Source: JB111 sp052093225
GTDB taxonomy: Bacteria > Actinomycetota > Actinomycetes > Actinomycetales > Actinomycetaceae
DNA: 64,000 nucleotides
Assembly: GCA_052093225.1 (NCBI GenBank)
Contig: JBQDDG010000011.1
Coordinates: 1 to 64,000 of the forward strand
Direction: 5' to 3'
Shown here: in pieces, positions 50,676 to 61,232 of the stretch
How positions within the stretch are numbered: position 1 is the stretch's first letter
Layout of the letters: each line of letters begins with the position of its first letter
Notes under the pieces: model-generated
Told to the model about the DNA's origin: nothing
The model's database searches: none
The model's input: the letters and a program-made list of their open reading frames with translations, nothing else
Translations under genes and position numbers: made by a program

Positions 50676-52361
50676 CGGCGGACGCCCGCGTGCGGACGGA
50701 CGGCCCGGCGGCCCACGGCGCCGCGGCGGCGGACGAGGTGGCAGCGGACGAGGTGCCAGCGGACGCGGGGGCACGCAGCGGCGCCGGCCTCGGCAGGGTG
50801 TCGCCGAGCTGCACGACCTCCTCGAGGACCCGGTCGCCGTCGGTAGCCCGGCCCACGGCGGCTTCGTCGTCGGACGGGTGGGGTCCGTCGTCACGCTCGT
50901 CCGCCACGCCGTGCCCGGGGAGGTCGTCCGGGTCGCCGTGACGGCCCGCCGCTCGCGCGTGTGGTTCGCCGACGCCGTCGAGGTGCTCGAGCGCTCCAGG
51001 GACCGGGTCGCCCACGTGTGGCCCGAGGCCGGCAGCGGCGGGGTCGGCGGCGGCGAGCTCGGGCACGTGGCCCCGCTCGCCCAGCTGCGCTGGAAGACCG
51101 CCGTGCTCGAGGACTCGCTGCGCCGCATCGGCGGGCCGCAGGTCGCCGAGGACGTCGCAGCCGCGCGGGGGAGCGCCGTCGTCGCGCCGGTGGGGGACCC
51201 GCTCGAGCCCGGCACGCGCACACGGGTCGAGCTCACGGCGGCCGGGGACGGACGCCTCGGCATGCACCGCTACCGCAGCGACGAGGTCGTGCCCCTGCGC
51301 GCCCTCCCGCTCGCCGACCCGCGGCTCGACGCCCCCGGCATGCTCTCAGGCCTGCGGGTGGCCCCGGGCGCCCGGGTGCGGGCCGTCGTCGGCAGCGGGC
51401 CGGGCGCGGACGCCGGGGCGCGCNNNNNNNNNNNNNNNNNNNNNNNNNNNNNNNNNNNNNNNNNNNNNNNNNNNNNNNNNNNNNNNNNNNNNNNNNNNNN
51501 NNNNNNNNNNNNNNNNNNNNNNNCGCCCGGGTGCGGGCCGTCGTCGGCAGCGGGCCGGGCGCGGACGCCGGGGCGCGCGTGCTCGTCGACGGCAGCGCGC
51601 TGAGCGGCGGCGACCGCGTGGCGGAGTCCGTGCCGACCGTGCTGGGTCCGCTCGACCTCTCGGTGTCCGCGTCGGGCTTCTGGCAGGTGCACCGCCACGC
51701 GCCGGCCGCCCTCGTCGAGGCGGTCCTCTCCCTGGCCGCGGGCCTCGACGCGCGGCTGCCCGCCGCGCACGACTGGGAGCCGTCGGGGACCGACCTCGCC
51801 GACCCGCGCTCCGGTCTGAGCGAGGAGGCCGCGGAGGCGATGCGACGCACCGAGATCGGCCGGCCCGACGCCGAGCGGGCCGACCGCGTGCGTGCCGCGC
51901 TCGACGGCACCCGGGTCCTCGAGCTCTACTCGGGCGCCGGGCTGCTCAGCTCGGCGCTCGCGCGGGCGGTGGGGGAGGGCGGCCACCTGGTCTCCCTGGA
52001 GGGCGACGCCGCCGCCGTCGAGGACGCCCGCGCCAACCTCGCGCCGACACCCTGGGCACGCCCGTTGCCCGGCGGGGTGGACGCCGACGGCGTCACCGCA
52101 CTCGGCCGGCAGGAGGAGTGGGCCGCCGGTGGGACCGTGGTGCTCGACCCGCCGCGGGCCGGGGCGCGGCCCGACGTGATGACCGCCGTCGCCGCCCTCG
52201 GGCCCGCCCGGATCGTGCACGTCGCCTGCGACCCGGCTGCGCTGGCCCGCGACCTCGCCGCGGCACGCGCGGCTGGCTACGTCGCGGAGCGCGTCGTCGC
52301 CCTCGACCTCTTCCCGCACACGCACCACCTCGAGGCGGTCGTCTCGCTCGTCCCCGCCTGA
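50668..52361 (+). CDS. TrmA/RlmD-type RNA m5U methyltransferase (interrupted by assembly gap)
   Basis: Basic Gly/Arg-rich N-terminus, a TRAM-like RNA-binding domain (FVVGRVGSVVTLVRHAVPGE), then a SAM fold: LELYSGAGLLSSALA (SAM loop), LDPPRAG, HVACDPAAL (catalytic Cys) and TARGET-end motif FPHTHHLEAVVSL with His-Glu. Methylates C5 of uridine in RNA; target not predictable. The 100-N gap with 55-bp duplicate flanks splits the frame; removing 155 nt gives 512 aa. Corresponds to Rv2689c. Confidence 0.88.
51424..51523. other. Assembly gap of 100 N with 55-bp duplicated flanks
   Basis: 51369-51423 equals 51524-51578. Collapsing restores the methyltransferase frame, so an unmerged overlap, not missing sequence. 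Confidence 0.92.
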
Positions 52362-52369
52362 CCCCTCGT

Positions 52370-52413
52370 CGAGATTGCGGTGGGGAACCACCGAGATTGC
52401 GGTGGGGAGCCAC
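52370..52413 (+). repeat. 22-bp direct repeats, two copies
   Basis: Units 52370-52391 and 52392-52413 differ at one base; each starts CGAGATTGCGGTGGGG. Abutting, immediately after the methyltransferase stop. Same core as the three inverted units at 52689-52754. Confidence 0.95.
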
Positions 52414-52688
52414 CGCGTGTGCGATGCCGCGCGCGAGCGACGCGACGGCCCGCACCTCGTGGCCGAGCAGGCTGTGCCGTCAGTCCTCGGGGCAGCCGGA
52501 GGGCCTCGGCCACGTCGAGGCCGGCGCCGATCTCGCAGTGCGCGTCGACCGCGCCGTTCGCGTCGGGCCGGCTGGTCAGTTCCCACACGCGCCGTTCGGA
52601 CTCGCTGGTGAGCCGGTCAGACACGGGTCGGAGTCGTCGAGACGAGGCGGATCGCCCGCGGCCCGTGCGGCGTCGACCGCGCCGTCCA

Positions 52689-52754
52689 CGCGGAACCAAC
52701 CGCAATCTCGACGGGCACCAACCGCAATCTCGACGACGACCAACCGCAATCTCG
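52689..52754 (-). repeat. 22-bp-period repeats, three copies, inverted
   Basis: On the minus strand CGAGATTGCGGTTGGT occurs at 52754, 52732 and 52710, each followed by a variable 6-mer, giving an exact 22-bp period. Opposite orientation to the pair at 52370. Confidence 0.95.
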
Positions 52755-52806
52755 GTGGGAGCGGGGGGAGGGGCGTGGCGGTTGGACACGACGGGCCGAC
52801 AGCAAG

Positions 52807-52824
52807 TATCTTGATGTCGAGATA
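52807..52824. promoter_or_regulatory. Near-palindromic candidate operator of aconitase
   Basis: TATCTTGATGTCGAGATA: arms TATCTTGA and TCGAGATA pair at 7 of 8 positions. The only AT-rich element in the aconitase leader, about 90 bp before the ATG, and could itself supply a -10. Regulator unknown. Confidence 0.5.
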
Positions 52825-52911
52825 GTTGCCCCGCGAGCCGCCACGCGGCATGACACGATGGGGCCGGGTCGGCCGGCGCTGGCGTCGGCGGTGAACGACG
52901 AAGGAGTGGAC

Positions 52912-55728
<2,817 letters not shown>

Positions 55729-55742
55729 GCACGCCACGCGTG

Positions 55743-55776
55743 ACCGTGGCCCCGGCCCTCTGGCCGGGGCCACGGT
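55743..55776 (+). terminator. Terminator of aconitase
   Basis: Perfect 15-bp arms ACCGTGGCCCCGGCC around a CTCT loop, 14 bp past the stop. Confidence 0.85.
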
Positions 55777-55861
55777 GCGTCCGGGGCGGCGCAACCGGGC
55801 AGGTCTGACCTCCCCGCGGCGCCGGGCCGGCAAGTAGGGCGTCGGTGGTTAGCGTCCACGC

Positions 55862-57190
55862 ATGACTGCCCGCGCCCGTGCCTTCGCCCTCGCCACGACC
55901 GCTCTCACCCTCGTGCTGGCCGCCTGCGGGGGCGAGGAGAGGTCCGCCACCGACGACCCGCCGTCGGACGACGGCGCCACGGTGGCCCCGTCGGACGGAG
56001 CCACCGCCGAGGACCCGACCGGGACCGTGCCGGAGAACGAGCCCGTCGCCCTCGAGGACGCGGCCGGCCTCACCGACCACGTGGCGGCGGTCTCCGACCT
56101 CGGCGCGCACCTGGCCGCGACCGCGGGTGAGGACTCCCTCGTCGTCTCCCCGGCGTCGGCGGCGACCCTCCTGGCGATCCTCGCCGCGGGCGCGCAGGGA
56201 GAGACGCTCGCCGAGATGGAGGACGTCCTCGGCGGCGGGAGCGGCGACGTGGTCGAGGCCATCGGCGCCCTGCGCGCGTCGCGCGCCGATCTCGAGGTCG
56301 AACCCGCGGCGGGCGACCTCGACCCGTGGCCCGAGGACCCCCTGCTCCACCTCGCCGACCAGGTGGTGCTCGCCGAGGGGGTGACGCCCGGCGACGCCTG
56401 GCTCGGCGACGTCCAGGGCCTCGGGGCCGAGGTCGTGGAGGCGCCCGGGGAGGACCTGGAGGCCGTCCTCGACGAGTGGGTCGCCCTCCACACCGGCGGG
56501 CTGGTCGAGGACAGCGCGATCACCCCGGGCGACGCCACCGGGCTCGTCGTCCAAGACGCCGCCCTCCTGTCCGCGCGCTGGAACGAGGACTTCGACCCCT
56601 CGCTCACCGAGGACCTGCCGTTCACGCTCGCGGGCGGCGAGCAGGTCGAGGTGGCCATGATGCGCGACGAGCGCACCCTGCCGTGGGCGGAGGTCGGCGA
56701 CGCCACGGCCACGAGCATCGACCTCGAAGGCGGGTTCGACGTCCAGGTCGTCCTGCCCGCGGAGGGCACCGCGCCGAGCGGGCTCACCGCCGAGGACTGG
56801 CGCGCGGTCGACGACGCCCTCGACGACGGCGAGGAGGTCCTCGTCGACCTCGGCCTCCCGCGCGCCGATCTGGGCACCTCGGTCGACCTCACCGGTGCCC
56901 TGCCGGGACTCGGGGTCACCACGGTGCTGAGCGAGGACGCCGACCTGTCGGGCATCTTCGAGGGGGCGTTCGTCGACCAGGCGGTCCAGCAGGCCACCCT
57001 CGCGGTGACCGAGGAGGGCGTCGTCGCCGCGGCCGTGAGCGAGAGCGCCGTCGCGGGTGCCGTCCCGCCGCCGCCCAAGACGCGGGAGATGATCGTCGAC
57101 CGTCCCTACGCGCTGCGGATCGTCGACGACGAGACGGGCTGGGTCCTTGTCCACGCGGTCGTCGCGGACCCGAGCCCCGCGCAGAACTAG
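55862..57190 (+). CDS. Serpin-family lipoprotein
   Basis: 442 aa. Lipobox LVLAAC at the end of the signal peptide predicts a lipid anchor outside the cell. An acidic linker is followed by a serpin fold: SLVVSPASAATLLAILAAGA, reactive-loop hinge VTEEGVVAAAVSES and the C-terminal signature MIVDRPYALRIVDD. Small residues at P12-P10 (AAA) suit loop insertion, so protease inhibition is plausible; P1 is ambiguous, near GAVPPPP, because the loop is about four residues longer than in antitrypsin. ATG 6 nt after TAGCGT (leaderless). Convergent with a peptidase gene. Confidence 0.87.
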   Translation: MTARARAFALATTALTLVLAACGGEERSATDDPPSDDGATVAPSDGATAEDPTGTVPENEPVALEDAAGLTDHVAAVSDLGAHLAATAGEDSLVVSPASAATLLAILAAGAQGETLAEMEDVLGGGSGDVVEAIGALRASRADLEVEPAAGDLDPWPEDPLLHLADQVVLAEGVTPGDAWLGDVQGLGAEVVEAPGEDLEAVLDEWVALHTGGLVEDSAITPGDATGLVVQDAALLSARWNEDFDPSLTEDLPFTLAGGEQVEVAMMRDERTLPWAEVGDATATSIDLEGGFDVQVVLPAEGTAPSGLTAEDWRAVDDALDDGEEVLVDLGLPRADLGTSVDLTGALPGLGVTTVLSEDADLSGIFEGAFVDQAVQQATLAVTEEGVVAAAVSESAVAGAVPPPPKTREMIVDRPYALRIVDDETGWVLVHAVVADPSPAQN

Positions 57191-57212
57191 CCCACGGCGC
57201 AGGCCTCGCGCG

Positions 57213-59168
57213 TCACCGCCCCTCCGACAACCCCCACACGCGGTCGAGGAAGGCGATCTCGGCCTCCGCGGCGGTGACGATCGCCTCGGCGGAGCGGAAG
57301 CCGTGCCCCTCGCCCTCGAGCAGCACGAGCTCGACGTCCCGCCCGGCGGCGCGCAGAGCGTCCGCCATGCCGTGCGCCTGGTCCGGCGGGACCACGACGT
57401 CCTCGGTGCCCTGCAGGAGGAGCACGGCGGCGGTGATCCGGTCCACGTGCCTGGCAGGGGAGCGCTCCTCGTAGAGCGCCTCGGCGCCCGGGAGCGGTCC
57501 AAGGAGCCGGTCGAGGTAGCGGGACTCGAAGTCGTGGGTGCCGGACGCGAGCGTGGCGAGGTCGCCAATGCCGTACCGCGAGATCCCGGCGCTGAAGACG
57601 TCGGTGAATGCCAGGGCCGCCAGCGTGGTGAAGCCCCCGGCGGACCCCCCACGGACGGCCATCCGCGCGCCGTCGACGAGCCCCTGCTCGGCCAGGCTCC
57701 GGGCGCCGGAGGCGACGTCCGCGACGTCGACCACGCCCCAGCTGCCGTCGAGACGGTCGGCGTAGGCGCGCCCGCGTCCGGTCGACCCGCGGTGGATGAC
57801 GTCGAGCACCGCGAACCCGCGTGTGGTCAGCGACTGGAGGGAGCCGTTCCAGGTGGCCGTCGTCGACGCCGTCGGGCCGCCGTGGTTGATCACCACGAGC
57901 GGCGGGAGCTCCCCCTCCGGCCCCGTGTACCGCTCGGAGGTCGGCGGGTAGAAGAAGCCGTGGACCTCCTCGCCGTCGTCGCCCGTCCAGGTGACCGACC
58001 GCGCGTGGCTCACGTCGGCGGACGCGAGCGGCCCCGTGGCCTCGCCGGCGAGCAGCTCCCAGGTACCCGTGCCGACCCGCAGCTCGTACAGGGCGGGCGG
58101 GCGGTCGGCGCCCGCGAGGACGATGAGGACCCGGCCGAACCCCGAGGCCACCGGGCCGACGGCCTCGAGCCCGGTCACCCACTCCTCGGTCTCGCCGTTG
58201 ACGAGCCGCACCGTGCCGACGTGCCACCGGTCGTCGGTGACCCACGTGCACACGAGGTGCTCGTCGTCGAGCTCGGCTATCGTGCGGGGGCCGAGCCCCC
58301 ACTGCGGCGGGGAGAACTCGGCCTCCACGGGGTGCAGGTCCCGGATCCGCCGGTCCTCGGTCAGCGGCTCCTCGGTACGGTAGAGGTTCTGCCAGCCGGA
58401 GGAGTCGTCGCTGTGGACGAGCTCGCCGGCGGAGGTCCACAGCGGCTGGGCCGCGGCCACGCCCTGCCCGCCGGCGACCCGCGCGGCATCCTCGGTCGCG
58501 CCGGCGCCGTCCAGGCGCGCGACCCACAGCTCCCCGCCCGTCCACGGCATCTCGGGGTGGTCCCAGGCGATGTAGGCGAGCGCGTCGCCCGCGGGAGACA
58601 GGCGCGGGGAGGTGAGGAAGTCCCGCCCGTCCAGGAGCACGTCGAGGACCTCGGCGTCGTCGGCCGCGGAACCGTCCAGCGGCACGCCGACGATCTGGGC
58701 GAGGTGCCGACCGCCGGCCGGGTCCGGGGCCGAGCGCACCGCGAGCACGCGGTCCCGGGGAAGGTCCAGCTCGAGGTCGCCCCAGGCCGAGCCGTCGTCG
58801 GGAGTGATCGGGGTCAGCACGTGGCCGTCGATCGCCGCGTGCAGCCGGGAGTCGGCCCGGTCCGAGACGACGACGACACCCCCGCCGACGACGTAGGCGA
58901 GCCCGCCGTAGCCGTGCATGTCGGTCGCGACGTCGGGCAGCGTGCCGTCGGGCCGGGTGACCACCGAGTCGGTGGCGGCCCCCTCGAGGGGCCGGTGGAC
59001 GAGCGTCGTCCGGCCGGCGTCGGTGGGCCGCTGCTCCGTCCACCACGCACCGCGGTCGTCGATCCTTGGCTCGGAGATACGGGTACCGGCGGCGAGCCGG
59101 TTGACGGGGACCGGCCAGGGCCAGGTCCCGTGCGGGCGGACGTGCGGGACGACCTCGTCGGCGCTCAT
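57213..59168 (-). CDS. S9-family (prolyl oligopeptidase-like) peptidase
   Basis: 651 aa, no signal peptide. N-terminal seven-bladed propeller region, then an alpha/beta-hydrolase domain with Ser in RGGSAGGFTT (about 509), Asp in GTEDVVVPP (about 588) and His in EGHGF (about 622). Likely cleaves oligopeptides as S9C acylaminoacyl- or dipeptidyl-type. TAGCCT lies 6 nt before the ATG. Ends 22 bp from the serpin, convergent. Confidence 0.92.
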   Translation of the reverse strand: MSADEVVPHVRPHGTWPWPVPVNRLAAGTRISEPRIDDRGAWWTEQRPTDAGRTTLVHRPLEGAATDSVVTRPDGTLPDVATDMHGYGGLAYVVGGGVVVVSDRADSRLHAAIDGHVLTPITPDDGSAWGDLELDLPRDRVLAVRSAPDPAGGRHLAQIVGVPLDGSAADDAEVLDVLLDGRDFLTSPRLSPAGDALAYIAWDHPEMPWTGGELWVARLDGAGATEDAARVAGGQGVAAAQPLWTSAGELVHSDDSSGWQNLYRTEEPLTEDRRIRDLHPVEAEFSPPQWGLGPRTIAELDDEHLVCTWVTDDRWHVGTVRLVNGETEEWVTGLEAVGPVASGFGRVLIVLAGADRPPALYELRVGTGTWELLAGEATGPLASADVSHARSVTWTGDDGEEVHGFFYPPTSERYTGPEGELPPLVVINHGGPTASTTATWNGSLQSLTTRGFAVLDVIHRGSTGRGRAYADRLDGSWGVVDVADVASGARSLAEQGLVDGARMAVRGGSAGGFTTLAALAFTDVFSAGISRYGIGDLATLASGTHDFESRYLDRLLGPLPGAEALYEERSPARHVDRITAAVLLLQGTEDVVVPPDQAHGMADALRAAGRDVELVLLEGEGHGFRSAEAIVTAAEAEIAFLDRVWGLSEGR

Positions 59169-59264
59169 CGCCCCAGGCTACGCCGCCCGTGCGGGGCGTC
59201 ACGGCGCGCACCACGCGCGGCGCACCTAGAGTGGACGGGACCGTAGGAGGAACGAGGGAGAGCG

Positions 59265-61196
59265 ATGAGTCTGCTGGGATCGATCCGCAGCCCCGCCGAT
59301 GTGCGACGCCTGTCGGGGGACCAGGTCCGTGAGCTCGCCGACGAGATCCGCACGTTCCTCGTCGAGAACGTCTCGCGCACCGGTGGCCACCTCGGGCCCA
59401 ACCTCGGCGTGGTCGAGCTGACCATCGCCATGCACCGGGTCTTCGACTCCCCGCGGGACACCTTCGTGTTCGACACCGGCCACCAGTCCTACGTGCACAA
59501 GATGCTCACCGGACGGCAGGACTTCTCGGCGCTGCGCAAGTCGGGCGGCCTGTCCGGCTACCCGTCGAGGGCGGAGTCCGAGCACGACGTGGTGGAGAAC
59601 TCGCACGCCTCGACGTCGCTGTCCTGGGCCGAGGGCATCTCGCGCGCGCACCTCGTCTCGGGCGACGACGCCACCGTGGTCGCCGTCATCGGCGACGGCG
59701 CACTGACGGGCGGCATGGCCTGGGAGGCGCTCAACAACATCGCCGACGGACCGGACCGCCGGCTCGTCCTCGTCCTCAACGACAACGGGCGCTCCTACGC
59801 GCCGACGATCGGCGGGATGGCGCGGCACTTCGACGGCCTGCGCACCGCGCCCGGGTACGAGAAGGTCCTCGGCTGGGGCCGCCGGCGGCTGCAGGGCGCC
59901 GGCACGCCGGGGAAGATGACCTACGACGCGCTGCACGCGATGAAGGCCGGCATCAAGGACGTCGTCGCCCCCGGCGCCGGCGTGTTCGGTGCCCTCGGGC
60001 TGAAGTACCTCGGACCCGTCGACGGCCACGACGCCGACGAGGTGGAGGCCGCCCTCGAGCGTGCCAAGGAGTTCGGCTCACCCGTCGTCGTGCACGTGCA
60101 GACGGAGAAGGGCCGCGGCTACGAGCCCGCCGAGTCCGACATCGCCGACCGGTTCCACGCCGTCGGTCAGATCCACCCCGAGACCGGTCTGCCCGTGGCG
60201 CCCTCGCGGTTCGGCTACACCGCCGTCTTCGCGGACGAGATCGTCCGCGTCGCGCGCGAGCGGGACGACGTCGTCGCCCTCACCGCCGCGATGCTCGCCC
60301 CCGTGGGCCTCGCCCCGCTCGCGGCCGAGATGCCGGAGCGGGTCATCGACGTCGGCATCGCCGAGCAGCACGCGCTCACCTCCGCGGCCGGCATGGCCTT
60401 CGCCGGGCTGCACCCGGTGATCGCGGTCTACGCGACGTTCCTCGGCCGCGCCTACGACCAGCTCCTCATGGACGCCGCCCTGCACCGCGCGGGGATCACG
60501 ATCATGCTCGACCGCGCCGGCATCACCGGTGACGACGGCGCGTCGCACAACGGGATGTGGGACCTCGCCCTGCTCAGTACCGTCCCGCGGCTGCGGCTCG
60601 CCGCGCCGCGCGACGAGGACACGCTGCGCCGTGCGCTGCGCGAGGCGGTCGAGGTGGGCGACGCCCCGACGGTGGTGCGCTACCCCAAGGGGAGCGTCGC
60701 CGACCCGCTGCCGGCCGTGACGGTCGAGGACGGCCTCGACGTGCTCGCGACCCACGACGGCGACCCGGACGTCCTCCTCGTCGGAGTCGGCTCGATGGCG
60801 CACACCGCCGTCGAGGTCGCCCGTGCGCTCGACGCCCAGGGCATCGGGGCGCGTGTCGTCGACCCGCGCTGGGTGCTCCCGGTGCCGGCCGCGCTCGTGA
60901 CGGCCGCCTCCAAGGTCTCCCTGGTCGTGACGATCGAGGACGGACTCGCCGACGGCGGGGTCGGCTCCGCGCTGCGGGACGCGCTCGCGCGCGCCGAGGT
61001 CGACGTCCCCGTGCGCAACCACGGGCTCCCGCCGGAGTTCCTCGACCATGCGAGCCGGGCGGAGATCGTCGCGGCCGCCGGTCTCCGGGCGCAGGACATC
61101 GCCCGCTCCGTGGCCGAACGGCTCGCCACCACGCACGCCGACCTCGAGACGGTCACGCGCGAGCAGGACGGCGTCCCGCACCACCTCGAGGGCTAG
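59265..61196 (+). CDS. dxs: 1-deoxy-D-xylulose-5-phosphate synthase
   Basis: First enzyme of the MEP isoprenoid pathway, TPP-dependent. 643 aa. HLGPNLG near the N-terminus, TPP/Mg motif GDGALTGGMAWEALNN, and the transketolase-like second half with DRAGITGDDGASHNG. GAGGGAGAG precedes the ATG and TAGAGT lies about 38 nt upstream. Product feeds the polyprenyl synthase at 19-20 kb. Gene order dxs near FadB-like and RNase D matches other actinobacteria. Confidence 0.97.
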   Translation: MSLLGSIRSPADVRRLSGDQVRELADEIRTFLVENVSRTGGHLGPNLGVVELTIAMHRVFDSPRDTFVFDTGHQSYVHKMLTGRQDFSALRKSGGLSGYPSRAESEHDVVENSHASTSLSWAEGISRAHLVSGDDATVVAVIGDGALTGGMAWEALNNIADGPDRRLVLVLNDNGRSYAPTIGGMARHFDGLRTAPGYEKVLGWGRRRLQGAGTPGKMTYDALHAMKAGIKDVVAPGAGVFGALGLKYLGPVDGHDADEVEAALERAKEFGSPVVVHVQTEKGRGYEPAESDIADRFHAVGQIHPETGLPVAPSRFGYTAVFADEIVRVARERDDVVALTAAMLAPVGLAPLAAEMPERVIDVGIAEQHALTSAAGMAFAGLHPVIAVYATFLGRAYDQLLMDAALHRAGITIMLDRAGITGDDGASHNGMWDLALLSTVPRLRLAAPRDEDTLRRALREAVEVGDAPTVVRYPKGSVADPLPAVTVEDGLDVLATHDGDPDVLLVGVGSMAHTAVEVARALDAQGIGARVVDPRWVLPVPAALVTAASKVSLVVTIEDGLADGGVGSALRDALARAEVDVPVRNHGLPPEFLDHASRAEIVAAAGLRAQDIARSVAERLATTHADLETVTREQDGVPHHLEG

Positions 61197-61232
61197 GGCG
61201 ACGGGTCTCGACTGCCCGGGTGCGGGTGGCCG

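Larger units (their letters stand above)
52362..52911 (+). promoter_or_regulatory. Control region upstream of aconitase with 22-bp repeats (550 bp, no gene)
   Basis: Holds two plus-oriented and three minus-oriented repeats (see separate entries), about 295 bp of unassigned sequence between them, an 18-bp near-palindrome at 52807, and the aconitase leader with AAGGAG before the ATG. All frames across the middle are short or broken; no convincing protein was found. Confidence 0.7.

Noticed and set aside
47334..51263. 1309-codon minus-strand open frame
   Set aside because: Only its last 222 codons (TrkA) are real; the rest is antisense to the transporter and methyltransferase.
52370..52754. CRISPR-like array
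   Set aside because: Period of 22 bp leaves only about 6 nt between cores, orientations are mixed and no cas genes are present.
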